Shown here: positions 1 to 5,879 of the stretch, piece by piece
How positions within the stretch are numbered: the stretch's first letter is position 1
How the letters are laid out: each line of letters starts with the position of its first letter
Assembly: GCA_029007015.1 (NCBI GenBank)
Contig: JAQXHB010000084.1
Location: forward strand, 1 to 5,951
Length of the DNA stretch: 5,951 nucleotides
Direction of reading: 5' to 3'
From: Bacillota bacterium
GTDB lineage: Bacteria; Bacillota; Clostridia; Oscillospirales; Acutalibacteraceae
The notes under the pieces: generated by a model
Told to the model about the DNA's origin: nothing
What the model saw: the letters and a program-made list of their open reading frames with translations, nothing else
The model's database searches: none
Position numbers and translations under genes: made by a program

Positions 1-42
1 CGCCGGTCGGTTGATAACAAAAACAGATACAAGCCGGCAAAT

Positions 43-651
43 TTACTTTCTGCACTTTTTGTCAATCGCAGGATTAAAGGCGTAGAAATTCTTGCTGTCT
101 AGCCTCTCCTGAACCAGACGCAACCCTTCACCAAAACGCTGATAATGAACTATCTCGCGCTGGCGGAGGAATTTAATCGGGTCGCGCACATCGGGGTCAT
201 CGCAGAAGCGTAGAATGTTATCGTAGGTTGTTCTGGCCTTTTGCTCTGCGGCAAGATTCTCGTGCAAATCGGTCAGCGGATCGCCTTTTGACTGCAAATA
301 GGCCGCCGTGAACGGCACCCCGCCCGCCGACGAAGGATATACGCCCGAAGTGTGGTCGATAAAGTAGGCGTCCAGTCCCGACTGCTTGAGTTCCTCCTCG
401 CTGAGCCCCTGCGACAGTTGGTAAATGATGGCTCCAACCATCTCAAGGTGTCCAAGTTCCTCAGTGCCAATGTCGGTCAACAGACCGCGCAGTTCGGTGT
501 ACGGCATGGCATATCTCTGGCTCAAATAGCGCAAACTGGCGCCGAGTTCTCCGTCCGGTCCTCCGTACTGACTTGCAATAAGTTTGGCAAGCGTCGCATT
601 GGGGTTGGTAATTTTGACCGGATACTGTAATTTTTTCTCATAACTCCACAT
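43..651 (-). CDS. cotJC: CotJC, manganese catalase-family spore coat protein
   Basis: This 202-residue protein is a spore-coat member of the non-heme dimanganese catalase family, which splits hydrogen peroxide to water and oxygen. It is expected on the surface of the forming spore. The N-terminus MWSYEKKLQYPVK and the GPDGELGAS and TEELGHLE motifs are typical of CotJC. All five expected metal ligands are visible: Glu35, Glu65, His68, Glu136 (AAEQKAR) and His169 (REIVHYQRF), so it should be catalytically competent. Length is close to the family norm of about 190-200. An in-frame ATG two codons upstream (655-657) is rejected: the Shine-Dalgarno GGAGGT at 661-666 lies 3 nt from it but about 9 nt from the ATG at 649-651. 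The start overlaps the cotJB stop as TGATG, implying translational coupling. In Bacillus subtilis CotJC assembles into the coat together with CotJA. The stop is TAA; no clear terminator is visible in the 42 bp downstream. Confidence 0.95.
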   Translation of the reverse strand: MWSYEKKLQYPVKITNPNATLAKLIASQYGGPDGELGASLRYLSQRYAMPYTELRGLLTDIGTEELGHLEMVGAIIYQLSQGLSEEELKQSGLDAYFIDHTSGVYPSSAGGVPFTAAYLQSKGDPLTDLHENLAAEQKARTTYDNILRFCDDPDVRDPIKFLRQREIVHYQRFGEGLRLVQERLDSKNFYAFNPAIDKKCRK

Positions 652-917
652 CAGCATTCAACCTCCGTTCCGTTATCCCACGGCCACGGGCTGTTAAGCC
701 ACTCGAAACTCATTTCGCCGTAATTATCCATCGGTGAGAGCGGCCCATACTTTCTTTCAAACTCCGCGCGCAACTCGGCGGCGCGTTTGTCATACTTTCT
801 CATAATCGCCATGGCCGCCATATCGTTTGGGTGGGTGTCAAGGTACATATGGGTTTCCCACGCCGCAAACTGTGCACTTGACAGCCGGCGAAGTAACATA
901 TCGCGCTCGTTTACCAT
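651..917 (-). CDS. cotJB: CotJB, spore coat protein
   Basis: This 88-residue protein matches CotJB, the middle product of the cotJ operon and a small component of the inner spore coat. Diagnostic features are the helical first half with the HMYLDTHPND block (about residues 23-32), the ERKYGPLSP segment (about 54-62), and the aromatic tail FEWLNSPWPWDN (about 71-82). No catalytic residues are known for the family; it is thought to act structurally, together with CotJA and CotJC. The start ATG is at 915-917 with GGAGGG at 924-929 and a spacing of 6 nt. The gene overlaps the end of cotJA by 7 nt and its TGA overlaps the cotJC start, so the three frames form a tight coupled operon. Length agrees with known homologues of about 87 residues. 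There is no sign of damage. Confidence 0.93.
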   Translation of the reverse strand: MVNERDMLLRRLSSAQFAAWETHMYLDTHPNDMAAMAIMRKYDKRAAELRAEFERKYGPLSPMDNYGEMSFEWLNSPWPWDNGTEVEC

Positions 918-1132
918 TTGAATCCCTCCACCATGAACGGTTTATCGAGGTCGGGAAAAAGCGTGCCGTTTTGCAGTGCTTTATCCTCGCTGTAAACGGT
1001 TGTCAGCCTCTGTTTTGGCACATATGCCATCGCAAGCACTGCACCTACTATCGGCTCGGCGCCTTCGGTCGGCGGAACACTGTTCATGCCGCTCATGTCG
1101 CCGTTGAACATATTGTTTTGCATGTTATCCAC
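911..1132 (-). CDS. cotJA: CotJA, spore coat-associated protein (GTG start)
   Basis: First gene of the cotJ operon, 73 residues from the chosen start. The C-terminal half carries the CotJA signature: LAMAYVPKQR (33-42), then KALQNGT (51-57) and FPDLDKPF (59-66). CotJA helps CotJC assemble into the coat in Bacillus subtilis. The preceding about 30 residues are a low-complexity tail rich in Met and Asn (Met at 4, 8, 13 and 16) that looks disordered. The frame is open up to a TTG at 1186, but no Shine-Dalgarno precedes it. A GTG at 1130-1132 has AGGAG at 1140-1144 with a 7-nt spacer, so this start is preferred. The ATG at 1121-1123 is the next alternative, but its spacing of about 16 nt is too long. 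Lys40 stands where many homologues have Trp. The stop TAA (911-913) lies inside the start of cotJB. Confidence 0.9.
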   Translation of the reverse strand: MDNMQNNMFNGDMSGMNSVPPTEGAEPIVGAVLAMAYVPKQRLTTVYSEDKALQNGTLFPDLDKPFMVEGFKW

Positions 1133-1147
1133 AGGTTTACTCCTATC

Positions 1148-1174
1148 TGCCGCTAATGCGGCGTTTGTGCGGCA
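1148..1174 (-). promoter_or_regulatory. GC-rich hairpin(s) in cotJA leader, alternative pairings
   Basis: Just upstream of the cotJA Shine-Dalgarno (1140-1144), the minus-strand RNA holds two copies of GCCGC (1169-1173 and 1158-1162) and one GCGGC (1149-1153). The near copy forms a 5-bp stem with an AUUA loop. The far copy can form a 6-bp stem (UGCCGC/GCGGCA) with a 15-nt loop. The two structures exclude each other. This is seen in sequence only; any effect on translation or mRNA stability is inference. Confidence 0.35.
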
Positions 1175-1190
1175 TAGCGCCGTCAATTAC

Positions 1191-1219
1191 ATAATATGGT
1201 CTTGTCCCCTAAAATGTTA
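1191..1219 (-). promoter_or_regulatory. Candidate sigma-E (mother-cell) promoter of cotJABC
   Basis: On the minus strand TAACATT (1213-1219) agrees at 6 of 7 positions with the sigma-E -35 pattern KMATATT. It is followed after 14 bp by CATATTAT (1191-1198), which agrees at 6 of 8 with the -10 pattern CATACAHT. In Bacillus subtilis cotJ is transcribed by sigma-E, so both position and type fit. Transcription would begin near 1183-1185, giving a leader of about 50 nt before cotJA. The consensus comparison is from memory and by eye. Confidence 0.5.
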
Positions 1220-1250
1220 AAAAAGGGCATGGCTGATGCCATACCCTTTT
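1219..1250 (-). terminator. Rho-independent terminator after tatD
   Basis: In the minus-strand transcript GGGUAUGGC and GCCAUGCCC pair over 9 bp (one G-U pair) around an AUCA loop. The stem extends with A-U pairs, since AAAA precedes it and six U follow (1219-1224). The arms are 1238-1250 and 1221-1233. On the plus strand the same stem has a C-A mismatch, so it fits minus-strand transcription better. It lies 15 bp beyond the tatD stop, closing the metG-tatD unit, and its U-tract abuts the candidate cotJ promoter. Confidence 0.88.
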
Positions 1251-1265
1251 TATGTTAATTAAATT

Positions 1266-2054
1266 CTATACACCGAACAAGTCACGAACATTCTTGCGAG
1301 AGGCGGCCAAAACTTCGCGTCGGGTCAATTGCCTGATGGCGGCCAGACGGTCAGCGACAAAGGCAATATATCCCGAGTGACAGCGGTGGCCTCGGTAAGG
1401 CTCCGGTGCCATATAGGGCGCGTCGGTTTCGAGCAAAATTCGCTCAAGCGGCACGCGCTCAGCCACATCGACCATCCGTCGTGCGTTTTTGAAAGTGAGC
1501 ACGCCGCCGATGCCGATGTACATGCCCAGCCGCACAATCTGCTCGGCCATCTCGGCACTGCCGGAAAAGCAGTGCACCACTCCGCGCGGGCGCAACTCGC
1601 TGAGGACATCAATGGTATCCGAATGTGCCTCGCGGTCATGGACAATTACCGGCATACCTAATTCGTTAGCCAGTTGCACCTGCGAGCGAAACGCGGCTAT
1701 CTGCCGCTCGCGCGGCACACTATCCCAGTGATAATCAAGCCCAATCTCGCCTATCGCTACGGCGCGGTCATCGGCCGCCAAACAGCGAATGGCCTGTTCA
1801 TCATACCCGTCGGCGCTCTCGGGATGGATGCCAACTGCGGCGTAGACAAACGGATGCTTATGAGACAGAAAAAGCGACTGCTCCGATGACGCGAAATCGG
1901 CGCCACAGTTGATTATGCCGCAAACACCGAAGCCGTGCATTTCAGTCAGCAATCGGTCGCGGTCACCGTCGAATGCGCTGTCATCGTAGTGTGCGTGCGA
2001 ATCGAAAATGTATTCGCCGTCAAGCAGAACGCAATTTTCTTTTTCAAAAAGCAT
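1266..2054 (-). CDS. tatD: TatD family metal-dependent hydrolase (DNase)
   Basis: This 262-residue protein is a TatD-type TIM-barrel metallohydrolase, a family with 3'-5' exonuclease activity on DNA and roles in DNA repair and D-aminoacyl-tRNA handling. Motifs appear in the usual order: DSHAHYD (His20, His22), VGIHPE (74-79), GEIGLDY (Glu103), VIVHDRE (His139), HCFSG (His161) and LLETDAPYM (Asp211). This is the complete metal and active-site set. After EPYRGHR the usual Asn-Glu-Pro is replaced by Cys-His-Ser, a variation also seen in Firmicutes. The reading frame extends upstream to a TTG at 2067-2069. The ATG at 2052-2054 is chosen because GGAGGAG (2061-2067) lies 6 nt before it. It follows metG by 51 bp with no terminator between, so the two are probably co-transcribed, a common pairing in Firmicutes. 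The rnmV-ksgA pair that often follows is absent here. Confidence 0.95.
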   Translation of the reverse strand: MLFEKENCVLLDGEYIFDSHAHYDDSAFDGDRDRLLTEMHGFGVCGIINCGADFASSEQSLFLSHKHPFVYAAVGIHPESADGYDEQAIRCLAADDRAVAIGEIGLDYHWDSVPRERQIAAFRSQVQLANELGMPVIVHDREAHSDTIDVLSELRPRGVVHCFSGSAEMAEQIVRLGMYIGIGGVLTFKNARRMVDVAERVPLERILLETDAPYMAPEPYRGHRCHSGYIAFVADRLAAIRQLTRREVLAASRKNVRDLFGV

Positions 2055-2105
2055 GTGTTGCTCCTCCAAACAAAAGCAGGGCGGTCAAACGGCGCCGCAA
2101 GCAGT

Positions 2106-4031
2106 CTATCTAATCTTAGCGCCCGGTTGGATGCCGTCGGCAAATATCACTTTGACGCCGTCGCTGCTGTCGGCCGCCAAAATCATACCCTGACTCTCGA
2201 CGCCGCACAAAACCGCCGGCTTCAAATTGGCAACGACAATAACGGTGTGGCCGACAAGTTGGTCGGGCGAATAGTACGCGGCAATTCCTGACGCCACGGT
2301 GCGCGGCGTGCCGGAGCCATCATCAAGGGTGAGTTTGAGCAGTTTTTTGGCGCGCTTAACCGGCTCGCAGGCAACCACTTTTGCCGTGCGCAGTTCGACC
2401 TTTGCAAAGTCGTCGATGGCGATTTCAGGCAGTAACACGATGTTCTCCGGTTCCTTCTCGGCCTCTGCCGTCGAAGACTTTGCCGCTATTTCAGCCTCTA
2501 TCTCTGCCAGCACCTTTTCAGCGTCCAGGCGGGCAAAGAGCGGCTCGGCCGCGCCGACGGCATAACTGTCGACAGCGCCAAATTCGGCTGTACGGCAGTC
2601 GGTGCCGAGTTGGGCGAAAATCTTGTCACAGCAGCGCGGAATGACCGGCATGAGCATGGTGGCAATCAGGCGGATGCCCTCAAGCAAATTGTACATAACT
2701 GCCGACAAATGCTCACGCTCGGCCTCGTCCTTAGCCAGCACCCACGGCATAGTTTCGTCAACATACTTGTTGCAGCGGCGCGCAAAGTTCATCACTTCAT
2801 GCACAGCGTCGGCACTGTGGTAGTCATCCATCAGGCGGATGTAGTTTGAATAAGCATCTTTGGCACAGGACCGCAAATCTTCGTCAAAGTCATATACCTT
2901 GGTCGGCTTTGACACCCTGCCGTCAAAATACTTATTGGTCATCGAGATACTGCGGTTGACCAAATTGCCCAGTGTATTGGCAAGGTCGGTGTTGTATAGG
3001 TTAATCAGGTTTTCGTATGTGATAACGCCGTCCTGAGCAAACGGAATCTCGCTGAGCAGGTAGTACCTGACTGCGTCGACGCCGAATCGAGCGGCCAGTT
3101 CATCGGCATAAATTACATTTCCCTTTGATTTGCTCATCTTGTCATTGCCGCTGAGCACCCACGGGTGACCGAGCACCTTTTTGGGCAACGGCTCGCCCAG
3201 AGCCATCAGGATTATCGGCCAGTAGATGGTGTGGAATCGGACAATGTCCTTGCCGATAACATGCAAATCAGCCGGCCAATACTTTTTATACAAATCACTG
3301 CTACCGTCGGGGTTGTAACCGATGCCGGTAATGTAGTTGGTCAGCGCGTCCAGCCAGACATAGACAACATGTTTGTCATCGAAATCGACCGGTATTCCCC
3401 ACTTGAACGATGAGCGCGAAACGCACAAATCGCTTAGTCCGGGCTTGATGAAATTGTTTATCATTTCGGCCTTGCGCGATTCCGGCATGAAGAATCCGTC
3501 GTTCTGCTCATAATATTCGACCAGTCGGTCTTGATATTTGCTCAGTTTCAGAAAATAGGCTTCTTCCTTTGCATCGACAACATCGCGGCCGCAGTCAGGG
3601 CACTTACCGTCGACCAACTGTGACGCAGTGAAAAAGGACTCACACGGTACGCAGTACTTGCCCTCGTAACTGCCCTTGTAAATATCGCCCTGGTCATACA
3701 GTTTTTTGAAAATCTTTTTAACAGCATCCTCATGATAGTCATCGGTGGTGCGTATGAATTTGTCATATGTTGTGTCCATGCAGTCCCATACGGCGCGTAT
3801 TTGCGATGAAATATTGTCGACATATTCCTTCGGCGTGATGCCCGCATCGATAGCGCACTGTTCAATCTTCTGTCCATGCTCATCAGAACCGGTCAGGAAG
3901 TAAACATCATATCCCCGCATTCGCTTATACCGCGCAATCATATCGGCCAGTACGATGTCGTATGTGTTGCCGATGTGCGGCTTACGCGAAGTATAAGCAA
4001 TGGCTGTGGTGATATAAAACTTTTCTTTCAT
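2106..4031 (-). CDS. metG: Methionyl-tRNA synthetase
   Basis: This cytoplasmic enzyme of 641 residues charges tRNA-Met with methionine using ATP. The N-terminal Rossmann fold opens with YITTAIAYTSRKPHIGN, where the HIGH signature appears as HIGN (19-22). TGSDEHGQKIE (48-57) follows. A zinc knuckle has Cys127, Cys130, Cys144 and Cys147. The second ATP signature is KMSKSKGN (298-305). The alpha-helical anticodon-binding domain spans about 350-500. A charged linker (about 506-535) leads to a C-terminal tRNA-binding (OB-fold, Trbp111-like) domain from about 540 to the end, which helps dimerisation and tRNA affinity. Length is as expected for this long class. The frame allows an ATG at 4035-4037, but the perfect AGGAGGT at 4040-4046 is only 2 nt from it and 8 nt from the ATG at 4029-4031, so the latter is used. 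No T-box leader fits between the promoter and the start. Confidence 0.98.
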   Translation of the reverse strand: MKEKFYITTAIAYTSRKPHIGNTYDIVLADMIARYKRMRGYDVYFLTGSDEHGQKIEQCAIDAGITPKEYVDNISSQIRAVWDCMDTTYDKFIRTTDDYHEDAVKKIFKKLYDQGDIYKGSYEGKYCVPCESFFTASQLVDGKCPDCGRDVVDAKEEAYFLKLSKYQDRLVEYYEQNDGFFMPESRKAEMINNFIKPGLSDLCVSRSSFKWGIPVDFDDKHVVYVWLDALTNYITGIGYNPDGSSDLYKKYWPADLHVIGKDIVRFHTIYWPIILMALGEPLPKKVLGHPWVLSGNDKMSKSKGNVIYADELAARFGVDAVRYYLLSEIPFAQDGVITYENLINLYNTDLANTLGNLVNRSISMTNKYFDGRVSKPTKVYDFDEDLRSCAKDAYSNYIRLMDDYHSADAVHEVMNFARRCNKYVDETMPWVLAKDEAEREHLSAVMYNLLEGIRLIATMLMPVIPRCCDKIFAQLGTDCRTAEFGAVDSYAVGAAEPLFARLDAEKVLAEIEAEIAAKSSTAEAEKEPENIVLLPEIAIDDFAKVELRTAKVVACEPVKRAKKLLKLTLDDGSGTPRTVASGIAAYYSPDQLVGHTVIVVANLKPAVLCGVESQGMILAADSSDGVKVIFADGIQPGAKIR

Positions 4032-4039
4032 ATTCATTT

Positions 4040-4046
4040 ACCTCCT
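4040..4046 (-). promoter_or_regulatory. Shine-Dalgarno of metG, decides the start codon
   Basis: AGGAGGT on the minus strand is fully complementary to the 16S rRNA 3' end. Its 8-nt spacing selects the ATG at 4029-4031 over the ATG at 4035-4037, which would be only 2 nt away. Confidence 0.85.
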
Positions 4047-4075
4047 GCGCAAATGAGCGCTTTTAATTTATATTT

Positions 4076-4104
4076 ATTCTACCAAATTATGCTATGCGTT
4101 TCAA
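4076..4104 (-). promoter_or_regulatory. Sigma-A (housekeeping) promoter of metG-tatD
   Basis: TTGAAA (4099-4104) and TAGAAT (4076-4081) are separated by exactly 17 bp on the minus strand. This is a near-consensus vegetative promoter in an AT-rich pocket. It begins 6 bp after the stop codon of the acetyltransferase gene. Transcription would start near 4068-4070, giving a leader of about 40 nt to the metG start. That is too short for a T-box or SAM riboswitch. Confidence 0.8.
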
Positions 4105-4110
4105 GCGGTA

Positions 4111-4902
4111 TTATTCAAGGCACAAACCCATATATCCGTGCGGCAAAGGCAAGCCGCTTTTAAGCGGTAGGGCCATTCCACGAGACGGCGCCGCGTCTGA
4201 TACAGCCCTATATCGGCAATCACTCCACCCATAAAGGCGGCAAACGGTGCGCAGTGCGCCCTCTGTATCGAAGCAGACAAGTTCATTAACAAGGCAATTT
4301 GCTCGGTCGACAAGGGCGTAGCCCAAACCGAGGCTCAGCCAATCAAGCCCGCTGTCGGCGTAGGTGCGGTACATATGGCCAAAGAGCGGCTCCTCCCACA
4401 CAGCGCCGCCGACCGACATAACAGCAGCATTTCTGCACTGCTTAACCAGCGCGGAAGTCGCCGCACCGGTCGGTAATACGCCTCCGTCGGTAACGCTATA
4501 GATGCGCTCCTCACAGCCAAATGCTTGATAGTAGCCGCGGCGACCGTAGAACTCGGTCAGGCCGTCATCGGCTGCGAGCAGTATTAGATAGTCATAACCG
4601 CGGCGCCGACACTCATCAGCCGCAAAGTCTAGCAGGCGGCTCATATATCCCCTGCCGCGGCAGTCGGCGCGGGTAGCGGCGGCATAGATATAGCGCGCAT
4701 CATGACGCACGCCGCCGACAAAAACAGCCGCCGGCAGCAAATAAACGACCGATGCTATGCCGCCGTCGCAGTAAACAAGGGCGCAGTCATCGCAAAACAG
4801 TCGCTCAAAGAACAGTGCCGTTTCGCTGTCTGAGTCACCGAAGGCGTCATTCATCAGGTGTTTGAGTGCGGGTATATCTCCCCTGACAGCATACCGTATC
4901 AT
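4111..4902 (-). CDS. GNAT family N-acetyltransferase with C-terminal extension
   Basis: This 263-residue protein has an N-terminal GNAT acetyltransferase fold (about 1-135) that would move an acetyl group from acetyl-CoA to an unidentified amine. The core is visible: strand YIYAAATR (71-78), the pyrophosphate loop CRGRGYMSRLL (81-91), which fits Q/R-x-x-G-x-G/A except for Met87 at the last position, then a long helix, a second strand YLILLAADD, and EFYGRRGYY. Tyr119 is a candidate general acid. Residues about 150-263 form a second region ending HGYMGLCLE. It resembles the half-size second module of Eis-like or clostridial GNAT proteins more than a simple 150-residue GNAT. The start ATG overlaps the upstream regulator's stop as ATGA, with GAGG 7 nt before it, so translation is probably coupled. 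Substrate cannot be read from the sequence. Cysteines are frequent. The metG promoter begins right after the stop. Confidence 0.85.
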   Translation of the reverse strand: MIRYAVRGDIPALKHLMNDAFGDSDSETALFFERLFCDDCALVYCDGGIASVVYLLPAAVFVGGVRHDARYIYAAATRADCRGRGYMSRLLDFAADECRRRGYDYLILLAADDGLTEFYGRRGYYQAFGCEERIYSVTDGGVLPTGAATSALVKQCRNAAVMSVGGAVWEEPLFGHMYRTYADSGLDWLSLGLGYALVDRANCLVNELVCFDTEGALRTVCRLYGWSDCRYRAVSDAAPSRGMALPLKSGLPLPHGYMGLCLE

Positions 4903-5879
4903 TTATACACCTCAGCCATCGAAGCGGCGGTATCGACTATCATACAACGCACCGAGTCGGGCGACAGCACGGTTATGCCGCCGCCAAACTGAAACAGCCA
5001 CGCGATGAATATGGGGCTGACCTCGACACGCACAGATATGATAACATGTTCATCGCCGTCAGGCACGACAATAACTCCACTGCCGAAGCGGTCGGTGACC
5101 GCGCCGATAAAGCGGCGCTCAACACGCAGTCGAATATCGGTCATTTGGCCGCCGAACATGGAAAACTGATGCCGTGAATATTCAGCACTGTCAAATGATG
5201 GGTCAGCCTCTATACGCGCATTATCGGATATCTCGACCGAGTCCATTTTATCCACGCGAAAATTTGACACATGGCCGTACTGCTCATAGTAGCCGGCCAT
5301 GTAGTAATACTCATTGTCCCATATCAGTGAATATGGGCTAACAACATACCGCGAGCCGTCACGACGGTAGTGCTTGACACCGCCGTATACACTGTCAATG
5401 TAGCGAAAACTAATCTGCTTATTCTGCGCGATTGCAGAATAAATGGAATCGACCGTATAGTATATTTCCTCATTGCTCGCTTTAGGTGCACCGGTCAGGT
5501 GCAACTGGCGGCGCAGTTCAACCGCCTCATACCGGCTGACGAGGTGCTGAAGTTTGTCGATAAGTTTGAGCGACTTTTTCTCGGTGATGAAGCGTGATGC
5601 TTGAACCGCATCAACCAGCAGTTTCAGTTCGGGCAATTCAAATTGGCGAGACGCAACATAGTATCCGCCGCCCTTACCGCGCTCATAGATGATATCGACG
5701 CCGAATGACTTAAGCAGTTCAATGTTGCTGTAGACCGATTTTCGCTCACAGTCGATGCCGTGAGCAGACATACGCTCGATTATCTGGCTCATTGTCAGCC
5801 GGTGATGCTCATCGGTTTCCTCGTTGAGTATTCGCATCAGCCAAAGCACCTTGGCGCCGTGGCCGCTTTTAGCAGACAT
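4899..5879 (-). CDS. HTH/WYL-domain transcriptional regulator
   Basis: This 326-residue cytoplasmic transcription factor has the usual WYL layout. A winged helix-turn-helix spans about 8-75, with a probable recognition helix in ERKSVYSNIELLKSF and a wing in ERGKGGGYYV. A helical linker follows (about 82-130). The WYL ligand-sensing domain spans about 138-220, and a C-terminal WCX-type domain about 247-326. In the WYL core SPYSLIWDNEYYYMAGY the signature tripeptide is Tyr-Tyr-Met (192-194). The conserved FRVDKM follows, with Arg208 a likely ligand contact. WYL domains bind nucleic acids or small nucleotides in studied cases; the ligand here is unknown. The ATG at 5877-5879 shares its A with the TAA stop of upp and has no clear Shine-Dalgarno, suggesting translation depends on upp. 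The ATGA overlap with the acetyltransferase gene suggests that gene belongs to the same unit. Confidence 0.9.
   Translation of the reverse strand: MSAKSGHGAKVLWLMRILNEETDEHHRLTMSQIIERMSAHGIDCERKSVYSNIELLKSFGVDIIYERGKGGGYYVASRQFELPELKLLVDAVQASRFITEKKSLKLIDKLQHLVSRYEAVELRRQLHLTGAPKASNEEIYYTVDSIYSAIAQNKQISFRYIDSVYGGVKHYRRDGSRYVVSPYSLIWDNEYYYMAGYYEQYGHVSNFRVDKMDSVEISDNARIEADPSFDSAEYSRHQFSMFGGQMTDIRLRVERRFIGAVTDRFGSGVIVVPDGDEHVIISVRVEVSPIFIAWLFQFGGGITVLSPDSVRCMIVDTAASMAEVYK

Noticed and set aside
2..38. Inverted GCCGG/CCGGC pair downstream of cotJC as a possible terminator
   Set aside because: The stem is only 5 bp with a loop of about 27 nt, and no U-tract follows it in the minus-strand RNA before the window ends.
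827..1156. Plus-strand open frame of 109 codons opposite cotJA/cotJB
   Set aside because: It lies wholly across recognised minus-strand genes, shows no family motif, and has no convincing ribosome binding site.
1133..1265. Possible small gene in the tatD-cotJA gap
   Set aside because: The gap is explained by the terminator, candidate promoter and leader; no frame with a start and ribosome binding site is seen.
1329..1661. Plus-strand open frame of 110 codons opposite tatD
   Set aside because: It is antisense to a fully conserved TatD coding sequence, and its translation resembles no known protein.
4047..4060. GCGC-AAATGA-GCGC hairpin directly before the metG Shine-Dalgarno
   Set aside because: Four base pairs only; too weak to claim as a regulatory element without conservation data.
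3876..4163. Plus-strand open frame crossing the metG promoter region
   Set aside because: It overlaps metG, its promoter and the end of the acetyltransferase gene on the other strand, and has no recognisable domain.
4153..4166. CCGCTTTTAAGCGG palindrome near the 3' end of the acetyltransferase gene
   Set aside because: It is inside the coding sequence with no U-tract after it. It is short enough to arise from codon content and is unlikely to be a terminator.
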